DNA of 64,000 nt from Paludibacter propionicigenes WB4 (GTDB lineage: Bacteria > Bacteroidota > Bacteroidia > Bacteroidales > Paludibacteraceae): positions 62,001-126,000 of the forward strand of contig NC_014734.1 of the NCBI RefSeq assembly GCF_000183135.1. Direction: 5' to 3'. The position numbers were made by a program, and so were the translations under genes. Positions 29,194 to 37,907 of this stretch are shown here, piece by piece (the first letter of the stretch is position 1; the number at the start of each line of letters is the position of its first letter). The notes under the pieces are model-generated. The model did not search any database. It was not told the origin of the DNA and saw only the letters and a list, made by a program, of their open reading frames with translations.

Positions 29194-29212
29194 ATAAAAC
29201 CCTCTATATTTG
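29181..29212 (+). promoter_or_regulatory. Promoter of exporter operon
   Basis: ATTG at 29181-29184, a 20-nt spacer and TATATTTG at 29205-29212, an exact -7 match. The spacing equals that of the response-regulator promoter. Confidence 0.65.
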
Positions 29213-29315
29213 CACCATGATTATATTAGTCTGTGGTCTACCGTCAAAAGTCAGCTGAACAAGCGTTAGTACTTTTATATTTAAACTCAATAATTTTCAA
29301 ATACATAATATACGA

Positions 29316-29990
29316 ATGATTACACTTAAAAACATCAACAAAACGTACGACATGGGTCAGGCTTCGTTGCACGTTCTCAAAGGGATTGATTTACATATTT
29401 CGGAAGGAGAATATGTGTCGATAATGGGGGCATCCGGTTCAGGGAAGTCAACGTTGCTAAATATTCTGGGTATATTAGATAATTATGATAAGGGTGAATA
29501 CTATTTAAATAATAAACTGATTAAAGATTTATCGGAAAAGCAGGCTGCTGTTTATCGTAACGAGATGATTGGTTTTGTTTTTCAATCGTTCAACCTGATA
29601 AATTTCAAGAATGCGCTGGAAAATGTAGCTCTGCCATTATATTACAAGAATATTAGTCGTAAAAAGCGTAATATTATTGCTATGGAATACCTGGACAGAA
29701 TGGGGTTAAGAGATTGGGCACATCATATGCCTAACGAAATGTCCGGTGGTCAGAAACAACGTGTAGCCATAGCCAGAGCCATTATTTCCAAACCCCAAAT
29801 ACTGCTGGCTGATGAGCCGACCGGCGCATTGGACAGTGTAACTACAGTAGAAATGATGAAAGTGCTGGGTGATTTGAATGCTAATGGACTTACGACTATA
29901 ATTGTAACGCACGAAAGATCGGTAGCCGATGAAACCAAATCGATAATACACATTAAAGATGGTTTGATCGAAAATATTGAGAGAAAATAA
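29316..29990 (+). CDS. ABC transporter ATPase, MacB/LolD type
   Basis: 224 residues. Walker A GASGSGKST (about 38-46), Q-loop in FVFQSFNLI, signature MSGGQKQRVAIARA, Walker B ILLADEPTGALD and the switch histidine in IIVTHE are all intact. It belongs to the MacB/LolD/FtsE class, whose ATPase drives mechanotransmission across the envelope without transport through the membrane core. Here it is a free-standing ATPase rather than fused to a permease as in MacB. It is the first gene of the operon and overlaps nothing upstream; its promoter carries the palindromic operator. It would serve both permeases encoded downstream. Confidence 0.95.
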   Translation: MITLKNINKTYDMGQASLHVLKGIDLHISEGEYVSIMGASGSGKSTLLNILGILDNYDKGEYYLNNKLIKDLSEKQAAVYRNEMIGFVFQSFNLINFKNALENVALPLYYKNISRKKRNIIAMEYLDRMGLRDWAHHMPNEMSGGQKQRVAIARAIISKPQILLADEPTGALDSVTTVEMMKVLGDLNANGLTTIIVTHERSVADETKSIIHIKDGLIENIERK

Positions 29991-30033
29991 TTCGGATATT
30001 AGTTTTCATAATAACAAATTAGAACACATTAAA

Positions 30034-30234
30034 ATGGGATTCTTCAGCTTATTTTTAATTATTCCGTTGATCGTAATTCTAGCCCTGGCGCTACCAATTA
30101 TTGCTATCATTGACATTCTCAGAAGCAAATTTCCGGGAAATGATAACCTGCTTATGATCCTGATTGTAATTTTTATACCATTTGGAGCTATTCTTTATTT
30201 CATTGTAGGTCCGTCAAGAAAACTGAAGGACTAA
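30034..30234 (+). CDS. Small PLDc_N-domain membrane protein
   Basis: 66 residues from the ATG at 30034. The frame is open back to 29977, but that start would overlap the ATPase gene and add a polar segment before the first helix, so Met at 30034 is preferred. Two membrane helices surround the pattern IDILRSKFPGNDNLLMILIVIFIP, followed by GAILYFIVGPSRK, the hallmark of the phospholipase-D-nuclease N-terminal (PLDc_N) family. These are small membrane modules of unknown role, not enzymes. It lies between the exporter ATPase and first permease, suggesting an accessory part. Confidence 0.7.
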   Translation: MGFFSLFLIIPLIVILALALPIIAIIDILRSKFPGNDNLLMILIVIFIPFGAILYFIVGPSRKLKD

Positions 30235-30295
30235 GCTGTTAAATGATTGATGTATTTTCAGGTGAGGCAACAAACAAACCATTAATTTTTACAAC

Positions 30296-31555
30296 ATGTT
30301 TACAATTAATTCTATACAAGAAATACTGGACAGCTTAAAACACAATAAGTTGCGTACCATACTCACCGGACTTTCGGTGTCGTGGGGTATATTTATTCTT
30401 ATTGTGTTGCTGGGTGCGGGCAATGGATTGAAAAATGCTGTTATGTCGAATTTCAAAGACAGAGCAGCAACAAACAATGTACAAATTTATTCAGGTACAT
30501 CTTCACTCCCCTTTATGGGCTTAAAAAGTGGCAGATCGCTTACTTTCGACAAAAGTCAAGTTAGCACTGTAAAAGATAATATGCTGGAGACAAGTGATCA
30601 GAGTGGAATTATAGAAAAGCAAATGACTATAACCAACAATAATGAATTTGGTAATTTCAGCATTAATGGTGTAGAGCCGTCTTATCAGAAAATTTTTAAT
30701 TTAAAATTTGAATCCAATGGTGGTAGATTTATTAATCAGTTGGATAACAAGTCGAGCAATAAGGTAGTTGTGCTGGATAAAAAAATTGAAGATGTACTTT
30801 TTAAAGGAACGAGTGCTTTAGGTAAATACGTAAAAATAGGCTCTGTAATGTTCAAAGTAATCGGAATTAATACTAAGAAAGCCCGATTTGGAGATGGTCA
30901 AGCCTATATTCCTTTTAGCACAGCGCAGTATATTTTTAATCCGGATTTAAAGTTTCGAAATATAGCTATGACTGTAAATGGTCTGGAGAGTAAAGAATCG
31001 AATGATGACTTTAATAAAAGATTGAAAAAGACAATGTCACAAAGTTTGAGTTTCGATCCTAATGATACGCAGGCAATATACATTCGAAATGATCAAAGTG
31101 ATTTTATCCAAACGATGAAGATATTTGGCGGTATAACTATTTTCGTTTCTGTAATTGGTATTTTCACTCTTATTGCAGGTATCGTAGGTGTCAGCAATAT
31201 CATGTTGGTATCCGTAAAAGAAAGAACCCGGGAAATTGGTATTCGCAAAGCATTAGGTGCGCCTCCGGCTTCCATTTTGCAATCCGTCATTCTTGAAGCA
31301 ATCATTATCACTTCTATATTTGGTTATATAGGAATGATGATGGGAATTGGGCTGACTGAGTTGGTGAATTTTATTATGATTAAGTCAACTGCTGCTACGC
31401 CGGATGCACCAACGATATTCAAAAACCCCACAGTGGAATTGTCCTATGTGTTGATTTCTACCGGTATCTTAATTCTTTCGGGCGTAATAGCCGGGTATAT
31501 GCCTGCACGCAGGGCGGTGAGAATTAAACCGATTGAAGCTATGAGAGAAGAATAG
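30296..31555 (+). CDS. ABC exporter permease 1 (MacB/FtsX type)
   Basis: 419 residues. One N-terminal membrane helix (about 24-46), a MacB-PCD periplasmic domain (about 50-270), then an FtsX domain with three helices (about 285-310, 335-365, 380-405). The conserved cytoplasmic motif VKERTREIGIRKALGAPPASI and the terminal PARRAVRIKPIEAMREE are typical. It forms the membrane half of a MacB-like efflux or lipoprotein-transfer pump with the ATPase encoded before it. A second, diverged permease follows 93 bp later, suggesting a heterodimer. Confidence 0.93.
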   Translation: MFTINSIQEILDSLKHNKLRTILTGLSVSWGIFILIVLLGAGNGLKNAVMSNFKDRAATNNVQIYSGTSSLPFMGLKSGRSLTFDKSQVSTVKDNMLETSDQSGIIEKQMTITNNNEFGNFSINGVEPSYQKIFNLKFESNGGRFINQLDNKSSNKVVVLDKKIEDVLFKGTSALGKYVKIGSVMFKVIGINTKKARFGDGQAYIPFSTAQYIFNPDLKFRNIAMTVNGLESKESNDDFNKRLKKTMSQSLSFDPNDTQAIYIRNDQSDFIQTMKIFGGITIFVSVIGIFTLIAGIVGVSNIMLVSVKERTREIGIRKALGAPPASILQSVILEAIIITSIFGYIGMMMGIGLTELVNFIMIKSTAATPDAPTIFKNPTVELSYVLISTGILILSGVIAGYMPARRAVRIKPIEAMREE

Positions 31556-31648
31556 TTCGACTAGAATTGTTGACTGGCAAATGTAAATTATTTATACGCA
31601 AGAATTTATCTAACACTATTAAGTGGTTCATAACTAATAATAAAGAAT

Positions 31649-32899
31649 ATGTTTGATTTAGATCGTTGGCAGGAAATATGGTTTACCATAACACACAATA
31701 AATCCCGAAGTTTTTTGACTGCATTTGGTGTCTTTTGGGGAATGTTCATGCTGGTTGTCATGGTGGGAGCCGGAGTTGCACTTCAACGGGGAATGAGCTC
31801 TGAAATTGAGGGTTTTGCAACCAACTCGTACTTCGTTTGGTCAGAGCAAACATCGGAACCTTATAAAGGATTTAAAAAAGGTCGCACATGGACTATGGAA
31901 AACGAAGATATTTCATTGTTGATCAATAAGGTACCTGAAATTCAATACCTGGCACCTGTACTTTTTGGAAGCGGTGGAACCAACAATGTTACCAGAAATG
32001 ATAAGGCAGGAAGTTATGGTGTTAAAGGGAATTATCCTTCCTATAACCAAATTGACGAATGTAAAATGATTTACGGTAGGTATATTAATGATATTGATAT
32101 TGCCGAAAAGCGGAAAGTCTGTGTCATTGGAGAGCGGGTATATGAAGTGCTGTTTCCAAATGGAGAAAATCCTATTGGGAAAAGTATTCAGGTAAATGGT
32201 ATATATTTTCAGGTTGTAGGGGTCGGTAGGCATACTTCAAGTGTGATAAATATTGGAGGACGCACCGAAGAAACCGTTGTACTTCCGTTTAGTACAATGC
32301 AACAGGCATTTAATCAGGGGAAAACCGTACACTTTATGGCTGTAACTGCCAAGCCCGGAATTAAAGTGAAAGTCATTGAAGATAAGATCCGCAAAGTATT
32401 AAGTGAAAAACATAGCATTTCACCCGATGATAAAAAAGCAATAGGAGGCTTTAATATTGAAGATATTTTTACAATGTTTTTATATTTAGGGCTGGGAATT
32501 GCATTTCTAATATGGTTTGTAGGTTTGGGGACTTTATTTGCCGGAGCTGTCGGAGTAAGTAATATTATGATGGTGACAGTACGGGAAAGAACTAAAGAGA
32601 TTGGCATACGTCGAGCATTGGGAGCAACTCCCAAAAATATAATAACTCAAATTCTGAGCGAAAGTATTATACTTACTTTAATAGCCGGTGTTGCCGGTAT
32701 GATGGTTGGGGTAGGGATACTTTCAATAGTTGGTATATTGCTGAGCCAAGGTGATCAGTTCTTTAAAGATCCGCAAATTAGTTTTAGTGTAGCAATTGCA
32801 GCTCTGTTTATTTTACTTGTAATAGGAACTTTGGCCGGATTTATTCCTGCTAACAGAGCTATGAATATAAAACCAATAGAGGCTATACGTGAAGAATAA
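31649..32899 (+). CDS. ABC exporter permease 2 (MacB/FtsX type)
   Basis: 416 residues with the same architecture as permease 1: an N-terminal helix (about 19-41), MacB-PCD periplasmic domain, and three C-terminal helices with VRERTKEIGIRRALGATPKN and PANRAMNIKPIEAIREE. The two permeases share the same ends but differ in the middle, consistent with an old duplication and a heterodimeric transporter. The next small frame overlaps its last codons or starts 20 bp after it, so translation may be coupled. Confidence 0.93.
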   Translation: MFDLDRWQEIWFTITHNKSRSFLTAFGVFWGMFMLVVMVGAGVALQRGMSSEIEGFATNSYFVWSEQTSEPYKGFKKGRTWTMENEDISLLINKVPEIQYLAPVLFGSGGTNNVTRNDKAGSYGVKGNYPSYNQIDECKMIYGRYINDIDIAEKRKVCVIGERVYEVLFPNGENPIGKSIQVNGIYFQVVGVGRHTSSVINIGGRTEETVVLPFSTMQQAFNQGKTVHFMAVTAKPGIKVKVIEDKIRKVLSEKHSISPDDKKAIGGFNIEDIFTMFLYLGLGIAFLIWFVGLGTLFAGAVGVSNIMMVTVRERTKEIGIRRALGATPKNIITQILSESIILTLIAGVAGMMVGVGILSIVGILLSQGDQFFKDPQISFSVAIAALFILLVIGTLAGFIPANRAMNIKPIEAIREE

Positions 32900-32918
32900 T
32901 TTTATAAATATATTGAAT

Positions 32919-33140
32919 ATGAGTATTGCATTGAAAAATAAGAAGATTTTGTCTCAGGCATTACTTCTTTCATTTTTAGCTATTTATGCTTTGGAGTTTT
33001 GTTACAATCTGGGAAAATTGCATAATGTGCCAGAAGCATTAGCACATTCTATATCCAGTTTTATGCCCTTTATGCCTATATTTCTTATTGTAGGAATAAA
33101 TTTAGTCAAAAAAACAAATAAAAAACAATCAAATAACTAA
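32919..33140 (+). CDS. Small two-helix membrane protein
   Basis: 73 residues from Met at 32919 (an earlier in-frame ATG at 32889 would overlap the permease by 11 bp). Two hydrophobic stretches (ALLLSFLAIYALEFCYNLG and FMPFMPIFLIVGINLV) with a lysine-rich tail KKTNKKQ. No family recognised. Its place between permease 2 and the adaptor gene suggests a small accessory protein of the exporter. Confidence 0.5.
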   Translation: MSIALKNKKILSQALLLSFLAIYALEFCYNLGKLHNVPEALAHSISSFMPFMPIFLIVGINLVKKTNKKQSNN

Positions 33141-33189
33141 CTAATCTACTCTCCCGTAAGGGTTTTAGATTGTTCAACAACAAAACATT

Positions 33190-34332
33190 ATGAAGAAATT
33201 TTTAAAAATTGCTTTACTGGTTATATTAGCCATAACCGTACTTTGGACATTCTGGTTTTTATGGAAAAAATCTCGTCCGGTAGTGAAAAAATACGAGATA
33301 GTGTCAGTTTCGATTGGTAATATTGATAAAAAAACGGTAGCAACCGGGAAAGTAGATCCGCGAAATGAGATTCTGATTAAACCTCAGATGTCGGGTATTA
33401 TTGCCGCAGTATACAAAGAGGCTGGTGATATTGTAAAAGCTGGTGATGTGATTGCCAAAATTAAAGTAATTCCTGATATGGTAAGCTTAAACAGTGCCGA
33501 GTCAAGAGTTTCACGTGCTCAAATTTCGTATGATCAAAGCAAGAAGAACTATGACCGTGATTCTAAGTTGTTTGCCGATAAAGTTATTTCGAAAGAGGAG
33601 TTTGAAAAGACTCAGCTTCAATATAATAATGATAAAGAGGAACTTAAAGCGGCTAAAGATAACCTGAGTTTAACCAGAGATGGTATAAGTACCAACAGTG
33701 CTGCTATCAGTAATACATTGGTTCGCTCGACGATTAACGGAACCATTCTGGATGTACCTATCAAGGTTGGAAACTCTGTTATTCAGTCTAATAACTTTAA
33801 TGACGGAACTACCATTGCTACTGTAGCAAATATGAGTGATATGCTCTTTGTTGGAAAACTCGATGAAACTGAAGTTGGAAGAATTAAGGTAGGTATGCCT
33901 ATGAATATTACCATTGGAGCATTACAGGATCAAAAACTGCAAGCTAAGCTGGAATATGTTTCTCCAAAAGGTAAAGAAGAGAGTGGTGCTATTATGTTCG
34001 AAATGAAGGCTGCTGTAAAAGTGCCAAAGGATGTATTTATACGCGCAGGTTATAGTGCCAATGCTGAAATTGTATTTTCAAAATCAGATCATGTAATCAC
34101 TATTCCTGAAAGTTGTATAGAGTTTGGTGGTGACACAGCCTTTGTGTATGTGCTGAAAACTAAGGAACCGCAGACTTTCGTCAAAAAGCAGGTGAAAATT
34201 GGATTGTCCGATGGAGTAAAGATAGAGATAAAGAACGGATTGACCCTAAAAGACAAAATTCGTGGAGCTGAAGTGTTGGAAAAGAAACCCGAGGTAGCTA
34301 AGAAAGAGAAAAATAACAATTCTGAGGAGTAA
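33190..34332 (+). CDS. Periplasmic adaptor (HlyD/MacA type)
   Basis: 380 residues. An N-terminal membrane anchor (about 5-26) precedes the barrel-sandwich hybrid domain (about 60-90, VYKEAGDIVKAGDVIAKI), an alpha-helical hairpin (about 95-165) that reaches TolC, the second lipoyl half (ING-TILDVPIKVGNSV) and beta-barrel domains. The C-terminal 20 residues are charged and probably disordered. It bridges the inner-membrane ABC permeases and the outer-membrane channel encoded next, as MacA does in MacAB-TolC. The gap to tolC is 25 bp. Confidence 0.94.
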   Translation: MKKFLKIALLVILAITVLWTFWFLWKKSRPVVKKYEIVSVSIGNIDKKTVATGKVDPRNEILIKPQMSGIIAAVYKEAGDIVKAGDVIAKIKVIPDMVSLNSAESRVSRAQISYDQSKKNYDRDSKLFADKVISKEEFEKTQLQYNNDKEELKAAKDNLSLTRDGISTNSAAISNTLVRSTINGTILDVPIKVGNSVIQSNNFNDGTTIATVANMSDMLFVGKLDETEVGRIKVGMPMNITIGALQDQKLQAKLEYVSPKGKEESGAIMFEMKAAVKVPKDVFIRAGYSANAEIVFSKSDHVITIPESCIEFGGDTAFVYVLKTKEPQTFVKKQVKIGLSDGVKIEIKNGLTLKDKIRGAEVLEKKPEVAKKEKNNNSEE

Positions 34333-34357
34333 ATATTTATCAATCAATAGACAAAGT

Positions 34358-35665
34358 ATGAAAGCAAAAATATATTTAATTTTGGGAGCTGTGTTGGTCA
34401 CAACATTAGCTAATGCTCAAAAGTCAAAACTCTGGACACTACAACAGTGTGTAGATACGGCTTTGGCTAACAACCGAAATGTAAAACAGCAGATATTAAC
34501 AAAAAAAACAAGAGAAATTTCATACGATCAGGCTCGTAAAAATTTGTTGCCAAATTTGAATGGGTCAGCCAGCCAAAACTGGAATTTTGGACGCTCGTTG
34601 ACAGTGGATAATACATATCAAAGTACTAATTCATCTCAGGCCTCATTCGGGCTATCAACCGGAATAACCATATTTGATGGTTTTAAAATGAAGCGTAATA
34701 TCGATTTGGCTAAATCGGAAATGTATGCTTCTGAAGCAGATTTGGAGAAAATTAAGCAGGACATTACTGTCAACGTTGCTGCTGGTTTCTTACAAATACT
34801 GCTAAACAAAGAGTTGTTACAAATCGCAGTAGATCAGCTTGATTTGACCAAAACTAAAATTGAACAACGAAAAGCGTTGGTAGCTTCTGGTAAAATGTCT
34901 GAGGGCGAGCTCTATGATTTGATTGCTCAGGAGTCTAAAGAGGAGTTGAACAGGCTTCGTGCTGATAATACGCTGAAATTATCGTTACTTGATTTAGCGC
35001 AATTCTTAGAACTAGAAAATTTTGAGAATCTTGATATTGTTGCTCCAAGTAACCTGTCAGAGTCTGATCTGCATTTTCTTTCTGCGGAAGAAGTTCTTCA
35101 GAGTGCATTAACTCATCGTCCCGAAATTAAAGGAGCAGAGTACCGATTAAAAAGTAGTTTGTATAATGTTCAGATTGCAAAAGGTAGTTATTATCCAACG
35201 TTGAGTTTTGGAGCAAATTATGGGACTAATTATTATAACATATCGAATATTCCGAATAAGAGTTTTTCGCAACAAATAAAAGATAATAAGAGTACTTCTT
35301 TTGGGTTTAACCTTCAGGTTCCCATTTTCAATAAATTTGCAACACGCAATAATGTGCGTTCAGCAGAAATAAGTGTGAAGAGTAACTCTATAGCTGTAGA
35401 TAACGCAAAGTTGGAATTGAAGAAGACAATACAACAAGCTTATTATAATGCTTTAGGTGCAAAAAGTCGTTGGGAAGCAGCTAATAAATCCGAAATTGCC
35501 AGCAGGGAAGCATACAGATTTACGAATCAGAAGTATGAAGCAGGAAGAGCTACATTATATGAATTATATCAATCTAAAAGTAATTTAACTCAGGTATTAT
35601 CGGAACAGGCACAAGCAAAGTACGAATATTTCTTCAGAGTCAAATTGTTAGAGTTGATGAAATAA
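34358..35665 (+). CDS. TolC-family outer-membrane efflux channel
   Basis: 435 residues. Signal peptide (to about ANAQ), then two OEP halves (about 25-215 and 240-430) of long helices and short beta-strands: the start LWTLQQCVDTALANNRNVKQQ and the end KYEAGRATLYELYQSKSNLTQ are typical. It provides the exit duct for the tripartite ABC exporter encoded just upstream. No terminator is visible before the PadR gene 75 bp on. Confidence 0.94.
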   Translation: MKAKIYLILGAVLVTTLANAQKSKLWTLQQCVDTALANNRNVKQQILTKKTREISYDQARKNLLPNLNGSASQNWNFGRSLTVDNTYQSTNSSQASFGLSTGITIFDGFKMKRNIDLAKSEMYASEADLEKIKQDITVNVAAGFLQILLNKELLQIAVDQLDLTKTKIEQRKALVASGKMSEGELYDLIAQESKEELNRLRADNTLKLSLLDLAQFLELENFENLDIVAPSNLSESDLHFLSAEEVLQSALTHRPEIKGAEYRLKSSLYNVQIAKGSYYPTLSFGANYGTNYYNISNIPNKSFSQQIKDNKSTSFGFNLQVPIFNKFATRNNVRSAEISVKSNSIAVDNAKLELKKTIQQAYYNALGAKSRWEAANKSEIASREAYRFTNQKYEAGRATLYELYQSKSNLTQVLSEQAQAKYEYFFRVKLLELMK

Positions 35666-35740
35666 GAACAAGATTTTTTTAAAGACTGGATGAGTCCAAT
35701 TTTTGTTAGCCAACTATATTTCACTAAAAACTAAATAGAT

Positions 35741-36067
35741 ATGAATGCAGATAATATTAAGTCGCAGATGCGGAAAGGTTACCTGGAATATTGCATTCTA
35801 CTTATTCTTAGGAAAAAACCGGCTTATGCTTCCGATATTATTTCGGAGCTGAAAGAGGCAAAATTGATTGTAGTGGAAGGAACTTTGTACCCATTGTTGA
35901 CACGGCTTAAGAATGGTGAATTGCTCGACTATCGCTGGGAGGAATCTACTCAGGGACCACCCCGTAAATATTACGAGATGACGGCGTTAGGTGCAGCATT
36001 TTTAAGTGAGCTGGAAACCGCATGGGAAGAGATAAATAATGTTGTAATTAAAATCAAAGGAGAATAA
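35741..36067 (+). CDS. PadR-family transcriptional regulator
   Basis: 108 residues. Winged HTH of the PadR family: QMRKGYLEYCILLILRKKPAYASDII, then GTLYPLLTRLKNGELLDYRW with the wing, ending ALGAAFLSELETAWEEI as the dimerisation helix. The short length (no large effector domain) fits the PadR-s2 group. PadR proteins usually repress efflux or stress genes and release DNA on ligand binding. Here it sits downstream of a MacAB-TolC-like exporter and directly before a PspC protein. The palindrome at 29171-29193 is the most likely binding site (inference). Confidence 0.93.
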   Translation: MNADNIKSQMRKGYLEYCILLILRKKPAYASDIISELKEAKLIVVEGTLYPLLTRLKNGELLDYRWEESTQGPPRKYYEMTALGAAFLSELETAWEEINNVVIKIKGE

Positions 36068-36158
36068 AGTTATGAAATCTAAATACAGTATCAGTTATTT
36101 CTCCAGTGCTTTTATTTTGAGTATCGGATATATATTTTCATATTAAATTATTCGCTTT

Positions 36159-37841
36159 ATGAAAAAGACTTTAACGGTTAATTTGAATAATATCGTCTTT
36201 CATATAGACGATGATGCGTATGAAATGCTTCAGACTTATCTCCATGAGATCGCAGATCATTTCAGGTCGGACGAGGAGAAAAAGGAAATAATGAACGACA
36301 TTGAAGCCAGAATTGCTGAACTTTTCAGTGAGAAGCTTCAGAAAAATAAGAATGTCGTGACGTTGGAAGATGTTCAGGAAATTATTGAAATAATGGGTAA
36401 GCCGAGTCAATATGCCGACGAGAGTGAAGAACCCAAAGCTCCTAAAACAGGCAAAAGTCAGCAAAAATCACGTCGGTTTTATCGTGACCCCGAAAATGCT
36501 ATTTTAGGAGGTGTTGCTTCGGGTGTGGCTGCCTATTTCGATTGGGACGTAACTTGGGTGCGTATTGGAATGGTTATATTGGCGCTTATCAGTGCCGGAT
36601 ACATGATACCGATTTATATTATAGCCTGGTTTGTTGCCCCGGAAGCCAAAACAGCTTCGCAACGTCTCGAAATGCAAGGTGAAGACGTAACAGTTGAGAG
36701 TATAAAAACAGAGCTAAACAATGCCAAAAACTATGTAAAAAGCGAAGAATTTAAAAAAAGTGCATCTACAGTCGGCGATAAGGTTTTGGAGATTATTCGA
36801 GTGTTCTTCAAGATAGTGTTAGGATTTGTAGGAGCAGTGCTTGGTATTATAGGAGTTGTGCTGGTTGGTGCTTTGATTCTTTTGATCTTCTTTTTAATTT
36901 TTGAGCCTGGTGTTCTTAATGGTTTTGCCCCGGATATAATAAGTAACTGGAGTTCATTTTCGCCAGATAAAATGGTACTGATAAGCATATCGTTGCTTTT
37001 AATTATCGGTTGTCCGATTTTTTTACTGATATATTGGGCCGTAAAACTTATTTCTGGTAGACGAGATACTCCTCGTACTGCTTCATGGGTTGTGTTAATT
37101 CTTTGGATTGCAGGTTTGTTTATGTTCTATAGTGTTGGTGCTAATGCATTTATAAATTTTCACAGGCATCACGATCAAGGATATTCCTTGTTTTGGGATA
37201 ATGGTGATAAACCTTATGAAGATGAAATAAGAGAATGTGGTTCTTTCAATGCAATTGATTTGTCCGGAAATATAGAACTAGAATTGAGAAATGATTCGAC
37301 TAAAGATCTAAAGGTTTCGTTTGTAAAAGGATATCTCCCGAGAGTGATAACTAAAGTTGAGAATGGTGTGTTGTATATATACTCAGACGAAGTGTTTCTC
37401 TTCCAAAATAAACCGATCAAGGTTTCCGTTTCGTCAGATTCAATCCAGTACTTAACAGCGAAGGGCGCTTGTAAGATAGAAAGCAAATACCCGCTTACTA
37501 CAAAAGATTTTACACTAAATTTATTAGGTGCGAGTCAGGCAGACTTGGATGTGAATGTAAGCGGAATATTCAAATTAGATGTAAAAGGTGCTTCTAAAGT
37601 TGATTTAAGAGGCACAAGCAATATATTTAGTGCAAACGGTATTGGAGCAAGTGACATAAACGCTTACGAACTTAAAGCGAAACAAGTTGATGTTCATGTG
37701 GCGGGAGCAAGCCATGCTAAAGTTTTTGCTACAGAATCTATAAAAGCAGAAGCCTTTGGTGCTAGTGAAATAGACTGTAAGGGAAATCCAAAAAACGTGA
37801 AGAAATCAGATGGAGGAGCTTCCAGTATAAATATCGAATAG
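36159..37841 (+). CDS. PspC-domain membrane protein with C-terminal GIN domain
   Basis: 560 residues. A helical N-terminal region (about 1-90, DEEKKEIMNDIEARIAELF) precedes a PspC domain (about 105-165, ILGGVASGVAAYFDWDVTWVRIG), further membrane helices (about 210-240, 270-295, 310-330), and a C-terminal beta-helical GIN (DUF2807) domain (about 355-555) with repeating LxGASxxDL units, probably outside the inner membrane. PspC proteins belong to envelope-stress systems, and the PadR-PspC pairing is common in this phylum. The fusion suggests an envelope sensor or scaffold; ligand unknown. It is the last gene before a strong terminator. Confidence 0.9.
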   Translation: MKKTLTVNLNNIVFHIDDDAYEMLQTYLHEIADHFRSDEEKKEIMNDIEARIAELFSEKLQKNKNVVTLEDVQEIIEIMGKPSQYADESEEPKAPKTGKSQQKSRRFYRDPENAILGGVASGVAAYFDWDVTWVRIGMVILALISAGYMIPIYIIAWFVAPEAKTASQRLEMQGEDVTVESIKTELNNAKNYVKSEEFKKSASTVGDKVLEIIRVFFKIVLGFVGAVLGIIGVVLVGALILLIFFLIFEPGVLNGFAPDIISNWSSFSPDKMVLISISLLLIIGCPIFLLIYWAVKLISGRRDTPRTASWVVLILWIAGLFMFYSVGANAFINFHRHHDQGYSLFWDNGDKPYEDEIRECGSFNAIDLSGNIELELRNDSTKDLKVSFVKGYLPRVITKVENGVLYIYSDEVFLFQNKPIKVSVSSDSIQYLTAKGACKIESKYPLTTKDFTLNLLGASQADLDVNVSGIFKLDVKGASKVDLRGTSNIFSANGIGASDINAYELKAKQVDVHVAGASHAKVFATESIKAEAFGASEIDCKGNPKNVKKSDGGASSINIE

Positions 37842-37867
37842 AGAAATTATTTAAAGAGTATTTTATT

Positions 37868-37907
37868 AAAACCTGTCTGGCTAATTTAAGCCGGACAGGT
37901 TTTTTTT
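37868..37907 (+). terminator. Terminator of exporter-PadR-PspC operon
   Basis: Fifteen-pair stem (37868-37882 with 37889-37903, one G-U), 6-nt loop, T-run to 37907. Confidence 0.9.

Larger units (their letters stand above)
28984..29315. other. Intergenic region before exporter operon
   Basis: 332 bp with no ORF. It holds a terminator (29029-29073), a 23-bp palindrome (29171-29193) and a promoter (29181-29212). The leader of the exporter transcript is about 95 nt. Confidence 0.5.

Noticed and set aside
29977-30033. Longer N-terminus of the PLDc_N protein
   Set aside because: It would overlap the ATPase gene and add a polar stretch not typical of the family; the ATG at 30034 fits better.
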